Source: Cladopsammia gracilis (Eukaryota > Cnidaria > Anthozoa > Scleractinia > Dendrophylliidae). From it: 64,000 bases of DNA. Of the stretch, positions 9,535 to 20,799 are shown piece after piece (the stretch's first letter is position 1; each line of letters starts with the position of its first letter). Under the pieces are notes generated by a model, which saw only the letters and a program-made list of their open reading frames with translations, was not told the DNA's origin and did no database searches. Location of the stretch: the NCBI GenBank assembly GCA_022457155.1, contig JAJGOT010001116.1, forward strand, positions 1-64,000. The letters are read 5' to 3'. The translations under genes were made by a program, and so were the position numbers.

Positions 9535-11187
9535 TCAAGTAATACATTTTGTTAACTGCATAATCCTTTCTTTTGCCCCAAATAAAATAATAGTTAATCC
9601 ATAAGGGAACAATTGGTGTACCTTACATGTAACTATATATTATGTGAATAAAATACGCAAATTTAAAAAAATATATATATTAAATTGTGTGGTGTCAAGT
9701 TGAAATTTTTGTGTTTTATTGTTCGAGTGCATTTATGGATTCCTTGACCACTTCTTATCTGTCGAAAAACGTCCATTTCAACAACAACAAAAAACGTTTC
9801 TTAGTTTTACTGAATGAGAAATTAGTGAATTAGTTTTAATAATTATAGTTCCACACAAACCAACTTGTGGGGACAATACTTTAGAGACCAAGTTTTGGGT
9901 TTACATTGGAATAAATGTAAAGAAGGAAGTTGTAAAGGAGGCTAATAAGAATTTGTCTTCTCATTTCGGGAGTAATTTTTTTATTTATTTATTATTATTA
10001 TTATTATTATTGTTATTTATTTATTATTATATAACGACGGAATTGGAAGCGGAGTCAAAACAGAGTCGTAAGCAGATTTGTATAACCACATATGATGATG
10101 GGTATTCTTAGCTAGCTTGTACAGAAGATCGGTCTTGATTGACAGACTGGATTTATTTATCATTGGCAGAATATGCAGCAGGTTGTACATTGTATGATCA
10201 CCTGTTGGAAATGAACATATTTTATTTCTGTCATTCCGGAAATTGGCAATGAGTTTAATACTTGGTTTGGTACTGTCTCATGATGTAATATATCCATATC
10301 CATACCTTATGGAAGCCTAGCCTGCAAAACATGCAGAAGGATTCTGCCTGTTGTTTTATCTTGCCAGAAACATTAACAGGTGGAAATATGTCTGTGTTTT
10401 CAGGCTAAGGGGATCGTACGCGGAATCGGAAAAGACAGAACAAGGAGACAATAATAGCATTGGTTTTAGTTTCGATGAGAAAGTGACAGGAGAGGGTTAT
10501 AACTTATTATCGGTATTTGGCAATTTGCCGTGGATATTGTTATACCAATTACTGGTGATAAACGGGATTGCATTGTTTTCTACAGCCTGGGGAAGCATGG
10601 ATCATAAACTTATCAGAGAATTGGCCGAGCAATTTAATGACGGCTCGCTTCAGTTAAGTTCTAGATCTAGAGGTGGGTTTATTGTTCAGTGTTAAAAAAT
10701 GGTTGCTTTTTCAATTCATTTTCTACAGCTTACACAGTGTAGTGTTCCTTTCAGCTCAATTACTGAGTAGACATACATGTACGGTGTTACTACCCTTGAA
10801 ATCACACAGTAGTGACAGCCCACGATCTGACTACTGGATTGTCTTCCTTTTTTATTTATTATAGAGGTGGTCTGTGGACCAGCCTGCTGGTGTGGTTCCT
10901 GGCCACCCATGAGATAGATGCAAAACAAAGCAAAAATACAAATTACTTTCCTATTGGGCGGGAAGTGGAGAGACCCTGGGAACGAGATTGAATGTTCCAA
11001 TCTCTAATCGTTATTGGGACTTTGCATTGAGAATTGTGCAAAGGCAGTTTTGAAGTTCTCCCTCCATCATGACACAAAAGACTAGTACACTTAGTTTACT
11101 TCCCTCATGGATCGATATCCTGAAATACCACACGATTAACACAAGCTTGGGTTGCCTGTGCAAAAAGGCAGGATCTATTGAGATCTT
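9535..11187. other. Mostly featureless AT-rich stretch with one open frame
   Basis: No repeat or known gene stands out. A simple TTATT/ATT-rich tract lies at 9978-10030. A 114-codon frame at 10351-10695 (+) is the only longer one. It contains an apolar stretch and then a charged segment ending near a possible splice donor, but I cannot assign it to a family and it may be chance. Confidence 0.3.
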
Positions 11188-11948
11188 TTGAGATATTTAA
11201 GCAGTCGCCACACAACAGTATCAAACTCACTATTGAATTTGAACATCCTGCTCAAACGATGCCCCAACAAAACTTTCATGACATCCATTTACCGGACGAA
11301 GACTGTCACAGGCCTCTACACTAAATGGGGTTCATTCACACCTCGCAAGTACAAAATTGGGCTTTTCCATACACTCACCTATCGTTGCCACCGAATTTGC
11401 TCCTCGGCATCTTTATTGCAATCCGCTCTTAATGATTTTAAGAAACGTTTGCTACAAAATGGTTACCCTCAAGGCATTATCAAGTACAACGTTAACGATG
11501 TTTTGAACAGAAATAAAAACAAGCCAAACAACCCCGTTCCTACAGTTCCCATGAAGGATATCATTATCCTTTTACCTTACACAGCAACCACGTCACCAAA
11601 CGTCTTCAATCCTTCTATTCTTGCATCAACCTCAAAATTATATTTCAGAGCACACGCCGCATCAAATCCTTCTTTCCATACAAGGACCGCCTGAACCAGT
11701 CTGAAATGTCTAAAGTTGTCTACAAAGCTGGTTGTTGGGACTGCGATGAATTATACATGGGGAAAACAAAACGACGACTTCATGACAGAAAAACCGAACA
11801 TTTCAAGGCCCGCACTAAAAGTGACCATACATCAGCCATTGCTGATCATATCAAAATCACTGGTCACAACATTAATTGGGATCATTTGGATATTTTAGCG
11901 TCCGGCAAATCGCGAGAAGCTGTTGCTTTATTAGCTGTAGCTTCTTAG
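11188..11948 (+). pseudogene. Penelope-like element, RT C-terminus plus GIY-YIG endonuclease
   Basis: 11188-11694 encodes the end of a PLE reverse transcriptase, with the typical TSIYRTKT, GLYTKWGSF and GLFHTLTYRC blocks. 11706-11948, in another frame, is the GIY-YIG endonuclease region: CWDCDELYMGKTKRRLHDR carries the Cys pair, Tyr, Gly and Arg of the domain, followed by HTSAIADHIKITGHN. After GKS the frame jumps to a terminal REAVALL that looks like the shifted end of the family C-terminus, so an internal deletion of some 25-30 codons is likely. The RT core is missing, giving a 5'-truncated, frameshifted and internally deleted copy. Confidence 0.85.
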
Positions 11949-12060
11949 GACTGACAGTCAGTACTCATGATTATATTACTGTTAAAGATTGTTTTTCTTA
12001 ATCTTAGTTCCAGACACCTATTTTGAACTATATAAACAGTTTTCAAACACTGTAATGGTT

Positions 12061-12102
12061 ACTTTTGAAAATGTATGTTGCTTGGCATACGAAACGTCAA
12101 GT
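12061..12102 (+). ncRNA. Decayed hammerhead ribozyme motif at the PLE 3' end
   Basis: Stem I is ACTT/AAGT, stem II is GTATG/CATAC, and the sequence then reads GAAACGTC with the self-complementary ACGT stem III. The first core strand is TTGAAAA instead of CUGANGA, two substitutions away, so cleavage is probably lost. It lies about 110 bases after the endonuclease frame, where PLE hammerheads are expected. Confidence 0.5.
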
Positions 12103-12344
12103 TAATTTTTATTATAAAAATACGTTGGTTTACCATGTTTATCACCGCTGTTTGTGTTTTATTTTTCATCAAGTTACGATGGCCTAAGAACAAGAGTTTA
12201 TATGATATCACCGAATTTGTATAGATTCCGTGGCCCTCATGAGGCAGTCGCTGACCGAAAGTGACGAGGAAACGAATCCCTGCTTAACTCTTGATGCAAT
12301 CAACACCTAAAAACTGTATGGGTCATCTTTGGCTTGTTTCAGAA
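12103..12344. other. PLE tail and junction, no gene
   Basis: The segment around 12133-12175 (CATGTTTATCACCGCTG) resembles 39987-40028, which supports its being the 3' tail of the same PLE family. Nothing else is visible before the Gypsy fragment. Confidence 0.4.
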
Positions 12345-12934
12345 TCGAACGGATGGGAGCCCGCCTGCAGGGATTCAACTATAAACTCAACTAAGGAAAG
12401 GAAAGAAGGCGAACGCAAAGAGCAATGAAGCGGACTACAACTCCAGACACCCAGAGCCATCATGATGCAAGAAACCAGTACAGACAACCGAGCAGAGTGG
12501 ACTGTTAGTGAAGGTGAGGAGGTCTTTGAGAAGGACATTAGGTGCACGTCCAGGCTTCATTGTCTGATACAGATTCATGGAACGAGCTGCTAGAGGAGAC
12601 AAGTCGGGATTCAATATTGATACAGCTGAAGGGCCAGAGGCTACTTCACAACGCCAGAAAGGAAGACTCTTGGTCTACTGTTCGACCCAGCCTTCACAGA
12701 TTTAGCGGTGGTAGGGGATTGGCAGTACGCGGAGCTCGCATAGTGGTACTCACGGAACTTCGAGACAAAGTAGTCCTTCTCGCCCATGAGGGTCACCAAG
12801 GAGTTACAAAGACAAAAGAGTACCTGCGGACCAGAGTCTGGTTTCCTGGTATGGACCGGACGGTAGAAGCGTATGTTCAACACTGCCACCCATGTCAGGT
12901 AGTCACACTAACATACGAGAGAGAGCCACTTTGA
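12345..12934 (+). pseudogene. Gypsy (Ty3-type) pol fragment: RNase H end and integrase zinc domain
   Basis: 12542-12934 contains the integrase HHCC domain: HEGHQG, then VWFPGMDRTVEAYVQHCHPCQ with the Cys pair. The frame ends in a stop at 12934. The region just upstream reads in several frames as the RNase H to integrase linker with an SRHPEPS motif, so at least two frameshifts are present. The DDE core is missing because the L1-like LINE fragment starts at 12935. No LTR is seen nearby. Confidence 0.8.
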
Positions 12935-13050
12935 ATGTTTGCACTACCAAGTACACTCAAACGTTATATACAACAAATAAATAAAATTATTTTCAGTTTC
13001 ATTTGGGACGGCAAACCCGCAAAAATTAAAAAAAAAGTACTGTTATCGCA
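12935..13050 (+). pseudogene. L1-like LINE fragment 1 (post-RT region)
   Basis: The translation runs PSTLKRYIQQINKIIFSFIW followed by DGKPAKIKKKVLL, matching the region after the palm in L1/Tx1-type reverse transcriptases (the FxWxGK..K block). It stops at the G-tract edge of a piggyBac-type insertion at about 13051 and resumes at 15195. Confidence 0.7.
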
Positions 13051-15186
13051 GACCGGGGTGGGGGGGGGGGGGGTGCTTTTGGAGCCTGCTCGAACTTTGA
13101 AGTTGTGTTGTTTCCAAACGGTCGATGCAATGACCACCAAATTCGGTGACTTTTCCTTAAATGTTTCTGGAAACATTTTCCGGTTAGCGTCCTTTGTCCG
13201 CCGACATTGACGTTTCCATAGCAACCGCTTTTTGACACCTATGTTTTACAAAATTAGCATTTTTCGCTTAAATCAAGATTATTTCAAAGTTTTCTTATTG
13301 AATTAACACTTTCCGCTTAATTTAGCGATAATTGATCAAATTATGTACAATTGTTTATTAACCCTATTCAGACTGGGCTTTTTTAGGCAACCTGTGACTG
13401 GGGGGGGCTCCTCGGACCCCCCCCCCCCTTCATATCTCTGGAACCAGTAAGGCTAGGACCATGAAATTTTTACACAATGTTCACCTCCATACAAGGAAAC
13501 CTCACACCCAGTTTTGACCTGCCACATCCAATTATGACGTCACAGTGACGTCATTTTTTGTTTTTCCGACGTTTCTTTGATATTTTTCCATCCAGATACT
13601 TAAAATATCAAATATAACTGTAAACATAATAAATACAAACAAGGACACACTTGTAAAGCGAGAGAAGGCAAAAAAGGCGATAAAACTATAATTTTGAAAT
13701 TATTGTCCGCCATCTTGGATCCGCCATCTTGGATTTCCTTTTTTTTCGTTTAAATTAAAATTTAAAAAATATCTAAAAGAGAAAAGGATCAGAATGTATA
13801 AAACACGTATCAAACTAGTGTCTATTATCCAAACAACGAACTTAGAAGCGTTATTTAATAAATAGTACAAAATTTTTCTCTATAAGTAAAAGTGAGCAAA
13901 AATTTGCCTACCCCTCCCCCCCAAATATTTGATGTTAAAAATTGTTGATGTCTTTCAAGAGCTAGTCCCAAGAAAACACTATTGTAACAAGAAAATGCAC
14001 TATAAGTCAAAGAACAAGATCTTAAAATAAAAAATTCACCATATATTTATATTTTGAAAATCTATGTGTCAAAAACCGGTTGCCATGGCAACATGGTTAA
14101 TCACACTGACATGTTATGGATACCAAAATGTCCCTAGATAAATTCTAGGAAAAGTCAGAAAATTTCAGCCTCATAGCTATTTCAGTGTAAGAGTTATTAC
14201 AATTTTACTGGAGGGGGGTTCGAAAAGCCCCCCCCCCCCCAGTCTGAATAAGGTTAATTAGGGTTAATTAACGGTAAATTTAGGAAAATGTGGAATATAA
14301 AATGTCAAATTCCAGGATGGCGGATAGAAGTTTTACTAAAGATCGTTTCTCTCTATTATTTTATTATTGGTTCATATTTTGGATTGTAAAACATTTGCCA
14401 ACAATAAACTAAGCTTTAGCAGTCCATTTGCTTTATTTTTCGGTGTTTTTACCGAAATAAACACGTTTGGACTAATTCAAGATGGCGGATCCAAGATGGC
14501 GGATCCAAGAAGGCGGACAATAAAATGGGAAATTTATTTCTAGTATATTAGCTGTCTGTGTAATTCCATTATCTCAAAACATTTATTGTCAAAACATCAT
14601 AAAAGTGTCCTTTTCACTTGATAAAGCTTTTTTGAATTCATTAGGTACATGAAAAGCCATAATTTGCAAAGTTAACTGTTCCAATTTTTGAGAAAATGTA
14701 CACATCACTTCTATGACGTTACATGCTGTTGCCATGGCAACAAAGTGAACGAATTCATTAACTTTTGCTCCTGCATCACTATGTGAAAGTTTGGTATGCC
14801 TTATGGAACGTTTCAGTTGGTTCTTTCATTGTATATGACGTCATAATGACGTCACTGTTATTGTAAACAACAAAAACAGTGTTAGTAAACATAAGACTTT
14901 TGTCAAGTAGGTAGCTGTTAAAGTCTTGCTGTTATATGTTTAAAATTGAGAAAATATTGATGAAAGACTGTTTTAGCCAATAAAATCGACTATATGACGT
15001 CATAATGTCGTCACGTTACTTCATTATGACACCAAAGTATCTTTAGTTACTATAATTCATGACAACATTATCCTGTGTAAATTTGGTGGCCAAAGCATAA
15101 GCGGTTTGGAAGTTACATAGGGGGGGGGGGGCTTCTGGACCCCCCTCCGGTCCCAGACGGTCAAAAAAAGCCCGGTCTGGATAGGG
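13051..15186. mobile_element. piggyBac-type MITE (outer copy) interrupted by a second MITE
   Basis: The left edge is GACCGGGG followed by a long G tract. The right edge reads CCCGGTCTGGATAGGG and is followed by TTAA at 15187-15190. Related copies elsewhere (33798-35060, 56169-56726) show CCC termini next to TTAA, the hallmark of piggyBac insertions. The left-end CCCTAT and its TTAA are lost here. Without the nested unit at 13362-14253 the element would be about 1.25 kb, similar to the copy at 33798. It contains repeated TGACGTCA motifs and a GATGGCGGATCC tandem at 14478-14515. Non-coding. Confidence 0.75.
13362..14253. mobile_element. piggyBac-type MITE, nested copy A
   Basis: The left end CCCTATTCAGACTGGGC is preceded by TTAA (13358-13361). 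The right end AGTCTGAATAAGG is followed by TTAA (14254-14257). A second copy lies at 62447-63358 with close similarity throughout, including the CCATCTTGGATCC tandem and the CCCCTCCCCCCCAAATATTTG block. It is non-coding, about 0.9 kb, with homopolymer G and C tracts next to each terminus. Confidence 0.85.
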
Positions 15187-15194
15187 TTAAGTAG

Positions 15195-15455
15195 AATTCA
15201 AAGTCAGTCTTCTGCTTCTTGGAAAATTATTCCTAACCAGTGTGCAAATCATCTCGGAAACCTCTCTTACCTGACAAAATGTAACTATAAAACCGAATTA
15301 CTTAAGCTAGAGAGCCTCTTTATTTTTTGTCGCACGATTCTCGATTATTGGCGCGACTTCAAAAACTTACCTGATCATATCGTATTACTATCAATATTAA
15401 AAATGAAATTATATGGAACTGTAATATTTTAATTGATAAGAAGCAAGTTTTTTTA
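15195..15455 (+). pseudogene. L1-like LINE fragment 2
   Basis: In one frame the sequence reads SASWKIIPNQ, then LSYLTKCNYKTELLKLESL and ILDYWRDFKNLPDH, the thumb and connector region of the same L1-like reverse transcriptase as 12935-13050. It ends at a T-run where the 5S-bearing repeat begins at about 15456. No start or stop belongs to it. Confidence 0.65.
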
Positions 15456-16785
15456 CTCGTGGCGAAGCACACGAGTTGTAAATCCGGCGTTGACTTTTCT
15501 TGTTTTTTTTTCGTGTCACATTAGCGCATGCAAATTTATGCACGCATATTTAAGTCTATATCGACGACTATATGGCTTTCGGCCATGAAATACATACCGT
15601 AAAATCTTTCCGTGTGTGTACTCGAGAAGCAAGATAAAGAACTACTGCGTACAACTGCACACTTTCAAGACAATTCAAGGCGTTCATGGATGGATAGGAC
15701 CGTTTGATATTGTGTTCGCCGCTTATTCCTGTGGGATTTTTGCTCAGGCAAGTTCTGTGTTTTCAGATAAGTTATATTAAACTTGCCATTTGCTTAGCGA
15801 TCGAGCTCAGGGTTGAGCTTAAGTATCAGCTACTGAATCTAGTGAATGCAGTGTAGTCTTACTTTTAAACCCGTGTATACGTGAAAGCATGATGAACAGG
15901 TTATCGGCAAGGGTGTTTAAATAAAATTCACTTTCTCACTCACCCACTCACTCGCTCCTTCCATCAGCTGTAAACTTAGTGAGCAAATGCTTTGTTACGA
16001 ACACGTTTCGTAACAGGAATTCAACGTGAATCCAACGATAACAATAATTAATTTGATGTAAAAGAATATAGACAACAATAAGCTTACAGATGTTTGGCAT
16101 TTGGAGTTTTTAGTGCAACATTAAAATCGATCTAAAAGGATCTTGCAATCTAAACACGCGTTCTGATGCGTATCTAGCTTAAAATAATAAAATTTAGTTC
16201 GTAGGTAGTATGTGCTCTTGGACAGCGCAGTGATTGAGTTTGTGGCTTAGTCCCGGACGGCCCATAAAAACCCTCTTTTTTTTTTTCCTTTTTTTTTTCT
16301 TTTTTCGAACTGGACATTATGAAAGTGATGTACTTTTTTTTTTCGTTCGTCAAAAATCCTTACGTTTAATTTAAAATCAAAGGCTCCTTGCGAGCCAAGT
16401 TGTGAATATGAAACAACCATCGGGGACCTTTTCCTACCCTACACAAGGTGGGTACTCTTAGATTGTACATGTTATGACTACTTCCCTTATGTTGCAGATC
16501 CACGTATCAATATATTTTACCAAAGAGGATCTCTAAAACCTTAAAACCTTCCTCTATGCGTAGCTAGTATTTAATAACACGAAGGAATGTGTTTACTAGC
16601 GAAAATGAAAATTATGGACAAACTTCGTCGCCCATTTGTTGTCGTTGGAATATCGTCGAAGGTATGCTATGTTTTCATGACCGTTTGGCTTCAGTTTGCC
16701 CTCCTCAGGACGAGTGGTTCCTTGACGGAACCAAAAAAATGAAAAATGAAAGGAAGTGAAGGAAAGAAAAATGGAGGAAAATGAT

Positions 16786-16880
16786 AAGCCTACGACACGA
16801 GGTATTCCCAAGCGGTCACCCATCCAAGTACTAACCTCGCCCGACAGGGCTTAACATCGGTGATCAGACGAGAACCGGCG
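16786..16880 (-). ncRNA. 5S rRNA-like segment (truncated, repeat-borne)
   Basis: The minus strand contains GGTTAGTACTTGGATGGGTG and ends GTCGTAGGCTT, with GTCTGATCACCG before it. This is the 5S rRNA from about position 25 to the 3' end, including the internal control region used by TFIIIA and RNA polymerase III. The first 25 or so bases do not match 5S, and flanking sequence is shared with the copy at 29646, so it is part of a mobile repeat and not a tandem-array 5S gene. Confidence 0.85.
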
Positions 16881-17021
16881 CATGTCAACCAGTGACAGTG
16901 TTCCTAAAGTTTACGGTGAGCGAGTGACTTTTCTCCAGTAATCGCAATACGTCGTATTCACGACTTAAAAATATATATATCGAACTGTGTCAGTGTGAAA
17001 ACGGAAGCTTACGGCAATATT

Positions 17022-17062
17022 GCGTTACGCGTTACGCGTTACGCGTTACGCGTTACGCGTTA
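17022..17062. repeat. GTTACGC minisatellite
   Basis: Five to six perfect tandem copies of the 7-mer GTTACGC. It lies inside the 5S-bearing repeat copy and is absent from the copy at 29433-30437. Confidence 0.9.
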
Positions 17063-17299
17063 GCATTTCTTCTTCTCGGGTTGGCTCTTAGGAGCCTTTG
17101 ATTAGACATAATTTTAAGCTTATGTTTCTCTGTAAAAGTACTCAAATCACTTGGGAATCAATGCTGCAATGAGTTAAAGGCGCCACGAGTTCAAGCTGTG
17201 TGCAGCTTCTTGTTTTTTTTTTTATAAAAAATGGTTCTCAAAAAATGTTACTCATGTGCAAGATTTACTGAATGAACAAGGCTTTACTGAATGAACTTC

Positions 17300-17880
17300 T
17301 GTAACGTTTTAGAATTCAAAACAAAGTTTAATTTAGATGTACCCTTTACAAAGTTTTGATGGTTTTATCAATGCCATTCCTCGCGTGTGGAAAAATGCTT
17401 GAAAACTGCATGGTCAAAACAACCTCAACGATACTTCTACCGCACCTCTAATCACAAGTTCTATTTATTCTGCAATCTTAAAAAAACACTTTCGTACCAC
17501 CAACCTCTTAAAATTTTTTTTTTAGAAAATAATGTTCATAAAGTTTACCAATTGCCTTTTATAGTTTCAAAAGAAGTTAAACTCATAATGTTCCAACACA
17601 AAATTATACACAACATACTCTCGACTCAAATGAGCCTTTACCGTGAAGGTATCTTTCAAAAGTGATTTTTGTCCGTTATGTGGGTGTGAGAAGCAAACTT
17701 TAAACCATATGTTAATCCAATGCAGTAAGTCACCCTCCTTCTCGAATACGATTCAAGAGTGGTGGTTTGAAAAAGCACGTGAAAGATTTTCTTTAAAACA
17801 TGGTAGCATATTATAGGGCTACTTTGACAATACAAAATACTGGCTGGCATTAAACTACTCAATTCTAATAGCAAAATACT
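17300..17880 (+). pseudogene. L1-like LINE fragment 3 (C-terminal)
   Basis: The frame from 17387 reads FYRTSNHKFYLFCNLKKTL and then MFQHKIIHNILSTQMSLYREG, followed beyond a stop at 17665 and in shifted frames by a Cys/His-containing zf-RVT-like end (WV.EANFKPYVNPMQ). This is the C-terminus of the same L1-like element as fragments 1 and 2. Frameshifts and stops show it is dead. Confidence 0.65.
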
Positions 17881-18373
17881 GAACGATTATCCCTTTGGTA
17901 GTAATCTGCAGGAAAGCAATCGGGGGGCAGTAGGAATCCTACAAGATTAAACCAATCAAATTACTGATCTCTTTCTACGTCACACAAGTCACGTTGCTCG
18001 CATGTCCGTGGACCAATTTGTTGACCATTTTGTTGACAAGCGAGAAAGCGAGGATATGCCACGTCAAACATGCGCCAAGGTGAACTATACTTGCACTGTC
18101 GCCATACAATGTCCGGTGTTCATAGAAGGTACTTTTGCTGACTGCTTTGTTACAGTGTTTGCAGTAGAACTTGTCATCAACTCTAGGAATGACTAGGAAT
18201 AAGTAAAAATTTAATGTTAGATCACATAAAATAAAAAAAAATAAATACAGGTATATTGTACTACAGCATCAATGAATTGCTATAAAGTATGTGAACTCTC
18301 TTTAAATGGACACCTCTCTAAGACCGACAAAAGTCTAATGGCTAAATTTTCTGAGAAAACAAATTCAGAATTT
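17881..18373. other. No recognisable feature
   Basis: No gene is supported. Near 18295-18340 the sequence GGACACCTCTCTAAGACCGA resembles the repeat at 48380-48590 (GTCCG..TAGAGAGGTGTCC), so this may be a short MITE end. Confidence 0.4.
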
Positions 18374-18376
18374 TTA

Positions 18377-18617
18377 GGCTGCGTTCTATTAGGATCAACC
18401 GTTTCAACCAAAACCGGTTTTGGTTGATTTGGTTGAGGCGTTCCAATAGAACACTTTTCCAACTGTTTTTGGTCGAAATTGCCAGCAGACGTTATCATCG
18501 TTTTTAACCATTTCAACCAAGTTGATCAACCAAACCAACTGAAAACGGTTTTTTTCACAATGGAACACGAAACCAACCCAACCAACCGAAAATCGTTGTT
18601 CACAATAGAACACGGCC
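18377..18617. mobile_element. Harbinger-type MITE
   Basis: Termini GGCTGCGTTCTATT and AATAGAACACGGCC are imperfect inverted repeats, and the unit is flanked by TTA on both sides (18374-18376 and 18618-18620). A TTA duplication and GGC-starting ends fit PIF/Harbinger. The interior holds a strong palindrome of GGTTGAAAC/AACCAAAACC motifs. The frame at 18404-18913 (-) crosses its edge and is treated as chance. Confidence 0.7.
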
Positions 18618-18620
18618 TTA

Positions 18621-19234
18621 GTGACTGGCTTAGTTACCATGGTAACATAACTTTTGGCCTTGTGGCTTGTGCAGTACCTGCCAATTTTGAGCCCGTCAGC
18701 TGAAACGGTTTGGACGTAAAAAGCAGAATAAAACGAAGCTACTCCAAAGTTTGGAAAGCTAAGTTCAGCCACCTTAACTTGATCGATGATCATACAACTA
18801 CAAGATCGGCATATTACACTCACCTTTGGTTTGTACTTCTTGAGAACTGGATTTTTCATATGGCAAGTGATCATAATATAAGCTTTTTGCCAACCACGAA
18901 CTGCAGTGTTCACAGAATTTTATTTTCGATGAACAGGAGTCCGTGATATTTTCGCACATTTTGCTTGCTCGAAATGGCCTCGAGAGCGTCACTTTTTTCC
19001 CAAGTGTGTGATTTGAATGTATAATGAAAACTGCGTTCATTGTTTAGTGTTGCTCATGTGACAGCCACAACCGTAGCTGATTGGTGCACGCGTTGTCACG
19101 CATAGGTGAGCCATGTGCGAGCGGGAAAGTGAAGCGTCACATCAGTTTTTGTTGGGCAGTTTGTGAAATATTCGACGGTCTTTCCTGCGAATTCTGATCT
19201 ATTTCAACCAGTTTGTTTAATTCAAGGATAGATC
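18621..19234. other. Upstream region of the candidate spliced gene
   Basis: No repeat or gene is recognised. GC content rises toward 19100-19234 just before the ATG at 19235, as is common near animal promoters. A clear TATA box is not evident. Confidence 0.3.
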
Positions 19235-19621
19235 ATGTCTCGTGTGCCGACATCGTCTTTCTTTTCGAGAGAAAATGCAAGTACGGCGAGCCGATCAAGA
19301 GCATCGAGCTCTCACTCCAGAAATCCAAGCGCATCATTGCATCGCGATCGAGAACCGTTACGAGACGCAGCGATCAGTAATCGAGAAAACCTGGTGGTTT
19401 CAAACCGAGAGATTCGTCAGTTGTTTGACACCATCAAAGAACTTGGAGACGTCGTGAAAGGACAAAGAGCCAAACTAGAGAGCATGGCGGCAAAACTAGA
19501 AGGCACGTGCAACGAAGTGAGTGAGGTGAAGACCCAGTTGAAAACTGTGCTCGATCGCGACAGTCAAGCCGAGAAGTAAAGGGACGATGTCCACCGTGGG
19601 CCTGTTCCAAAGCAGCTGAAG
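19235..19621 (+). CDS. Candidate first coding exon, Ser-rich and coiled-coil protein
   Basis: The ATG at 19235 opens a frame with a Ser/Arg-rich N-terminus (to about residue 45) and then a heptad-like helical region (LFDTIKELGDVVK to KTQLKTVLD) suggesting a coiled coil. A TAA at 19577 closes the frame after 114 codons. The same frame stays open after it to CTGAAG followed by the donor GTATGT at 19622. Two downstream exon-like segments (21038-21083, 27349-27467) continue in a consistent phase. Either the TAA is the true end or this is a nonsense allele of a longer gene. No family is assigned. Confidence 0.4.
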
Positions 19622-20139
19622 GTATGTTGGGCTGTTTACAGTCCCCTATTTTTCCGCGTGTTCTTCGAGATCGTACGTCGCAAGCATAATATTGCAACGG
19701 TCGCCATCTTGGTTTCATATGGCGCCCGCAATGCTCGAGGGTTAATCGAGAGTGGGAAAAATAGAGTGAGGTGCAGGATTGCAGAAAATTAATTAAGTTT
19801 TTTTGGTATGAACATTAAGGAAATGGTAATTCTATGTCATCAGTATGGATGTTACATGTATTTCTCTCTCAGTACAAAATATGTTTGTAACAGAAATGTT
19901 TTTGTTAACAGTGGCTTTTTTTAAGTGTGATGTACGCTTATTGCACAACAGACAATAAATTGAAAATCAGTTTCGTGGAAATGAAGGGTAAGTAGACTTT
20001 GTATCAATTGGTTCTAATATTTGAGATAGTCACTTACAGTACATTGTAGTCTTGCTCACGACTAACTGTAACTGCATGCACTTTTTAATTCCACACAAAC
20101 TCTAAAGTTAAAAAAAATTGACCACCATTCGTAAATCGG
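19622..20139. other. First intron region, no other feature
   Basis: AT-rich sequence between the candidate first exon and the inverted-repeat unit at 20140. A CGCCATCTTGG motif (19698-19708) resembles a YY1-type site like those in the piggyBac-type MITEs. No gene is seen. Confidence 0.3.
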
Positions 20140-20799
20140 TCAGTACAAAATGTAGACTGCAGATTGCAGACTGGGTATAAAATGCAGACTGCAGACTGGG
20201 TAGAATTGCAGACTGAGACCAAAATTGAGTATAAAATGCAAACTGACAATATTCGTGCAATACGTGATATATTTTCATCGTTAACTCACTCACCCCACTG
20301 TCATGTAATCGCTTTTCCGAGTTCGTTTCCTTGCAATTTCCTCTCCATATGCAGTCCGTTTATTTTTTGCGCTCAAACATGACAAACATCACGTTTGTGT
20401 GGAGCCGCCATCTTGAAAACCCGAACGATAGTGATTTCCGATTTGCCATCATTACCGTAGCCTGCGAAACCCCCCCCCCCCGGATTTATTGTTTTCAAGC
20501 GCATTTGAGTGGGGGTAGGCTTATTATAATTTAGCGAAATGCCAGCAGTTCACCACTGTCGATCGATATACTCATTGATTACAGTAATTATGATTAATTT
20601 TAGTACAGGTACCAGTTGTATACTGTATATTTCCCCCAAAGCTCGCAAGTATTGTTTCAGTCAACTTCTGCCCGGATTGGAACGGTACAAATGTACCGGT
20701 GATGCAGTCTGTCGTTTATTGTTTTGGTTGTGAAGGAAAATGCAATTTATACCCAGTCTGCAGTCTGCATTTTATACCTAATCTGCATTTTGTACTGAC
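20140..20799. mobile_element. Inverted-repeat element with CAGACTG subrepeats
   Basis: The left arm starts CAGTACAAAATGTAGACTGC and continues with repeats of TGCAGACTGGGTATAAAATG. The right arm ends GCATTTTGTACTGACA and mirrors it. An interior segment (20505-20735: GGGGTAGGCTTATTATAATT and on) recurs in reverse at 27690-27910, so this is a dispersed family. A C tract lies at 20470. Non-coding. Confidence 0.65.

Larger units (their letters stand above)
15456..17299 (-). repeat. Dispersed repeat carrying a 5S rRNA-like segment
   Basis: A second copy of this family, in the opposite orientation, is at 29433-30437. Shared blocks include GCATGCAAATTTATGCACGC, the 5S-like segment, ATGAAAACATAGCATACC and AGTCGTGAATACGACTTATT. 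The insertion splits the L1-like LINE. Near the end is a 7-bp minisatellite (17022-17062). Reading frames here (e.g. 16596-16823) are low-complexity or lie over the 5S segment and are not taken as genes. Confidence 0.65.

Noticed and set aside
16786..16880. A genuine 5S rRNA gene
   Set aside because: The 5' quarter is missing and the flanks are shared with another copy, so it is repeat-borne.
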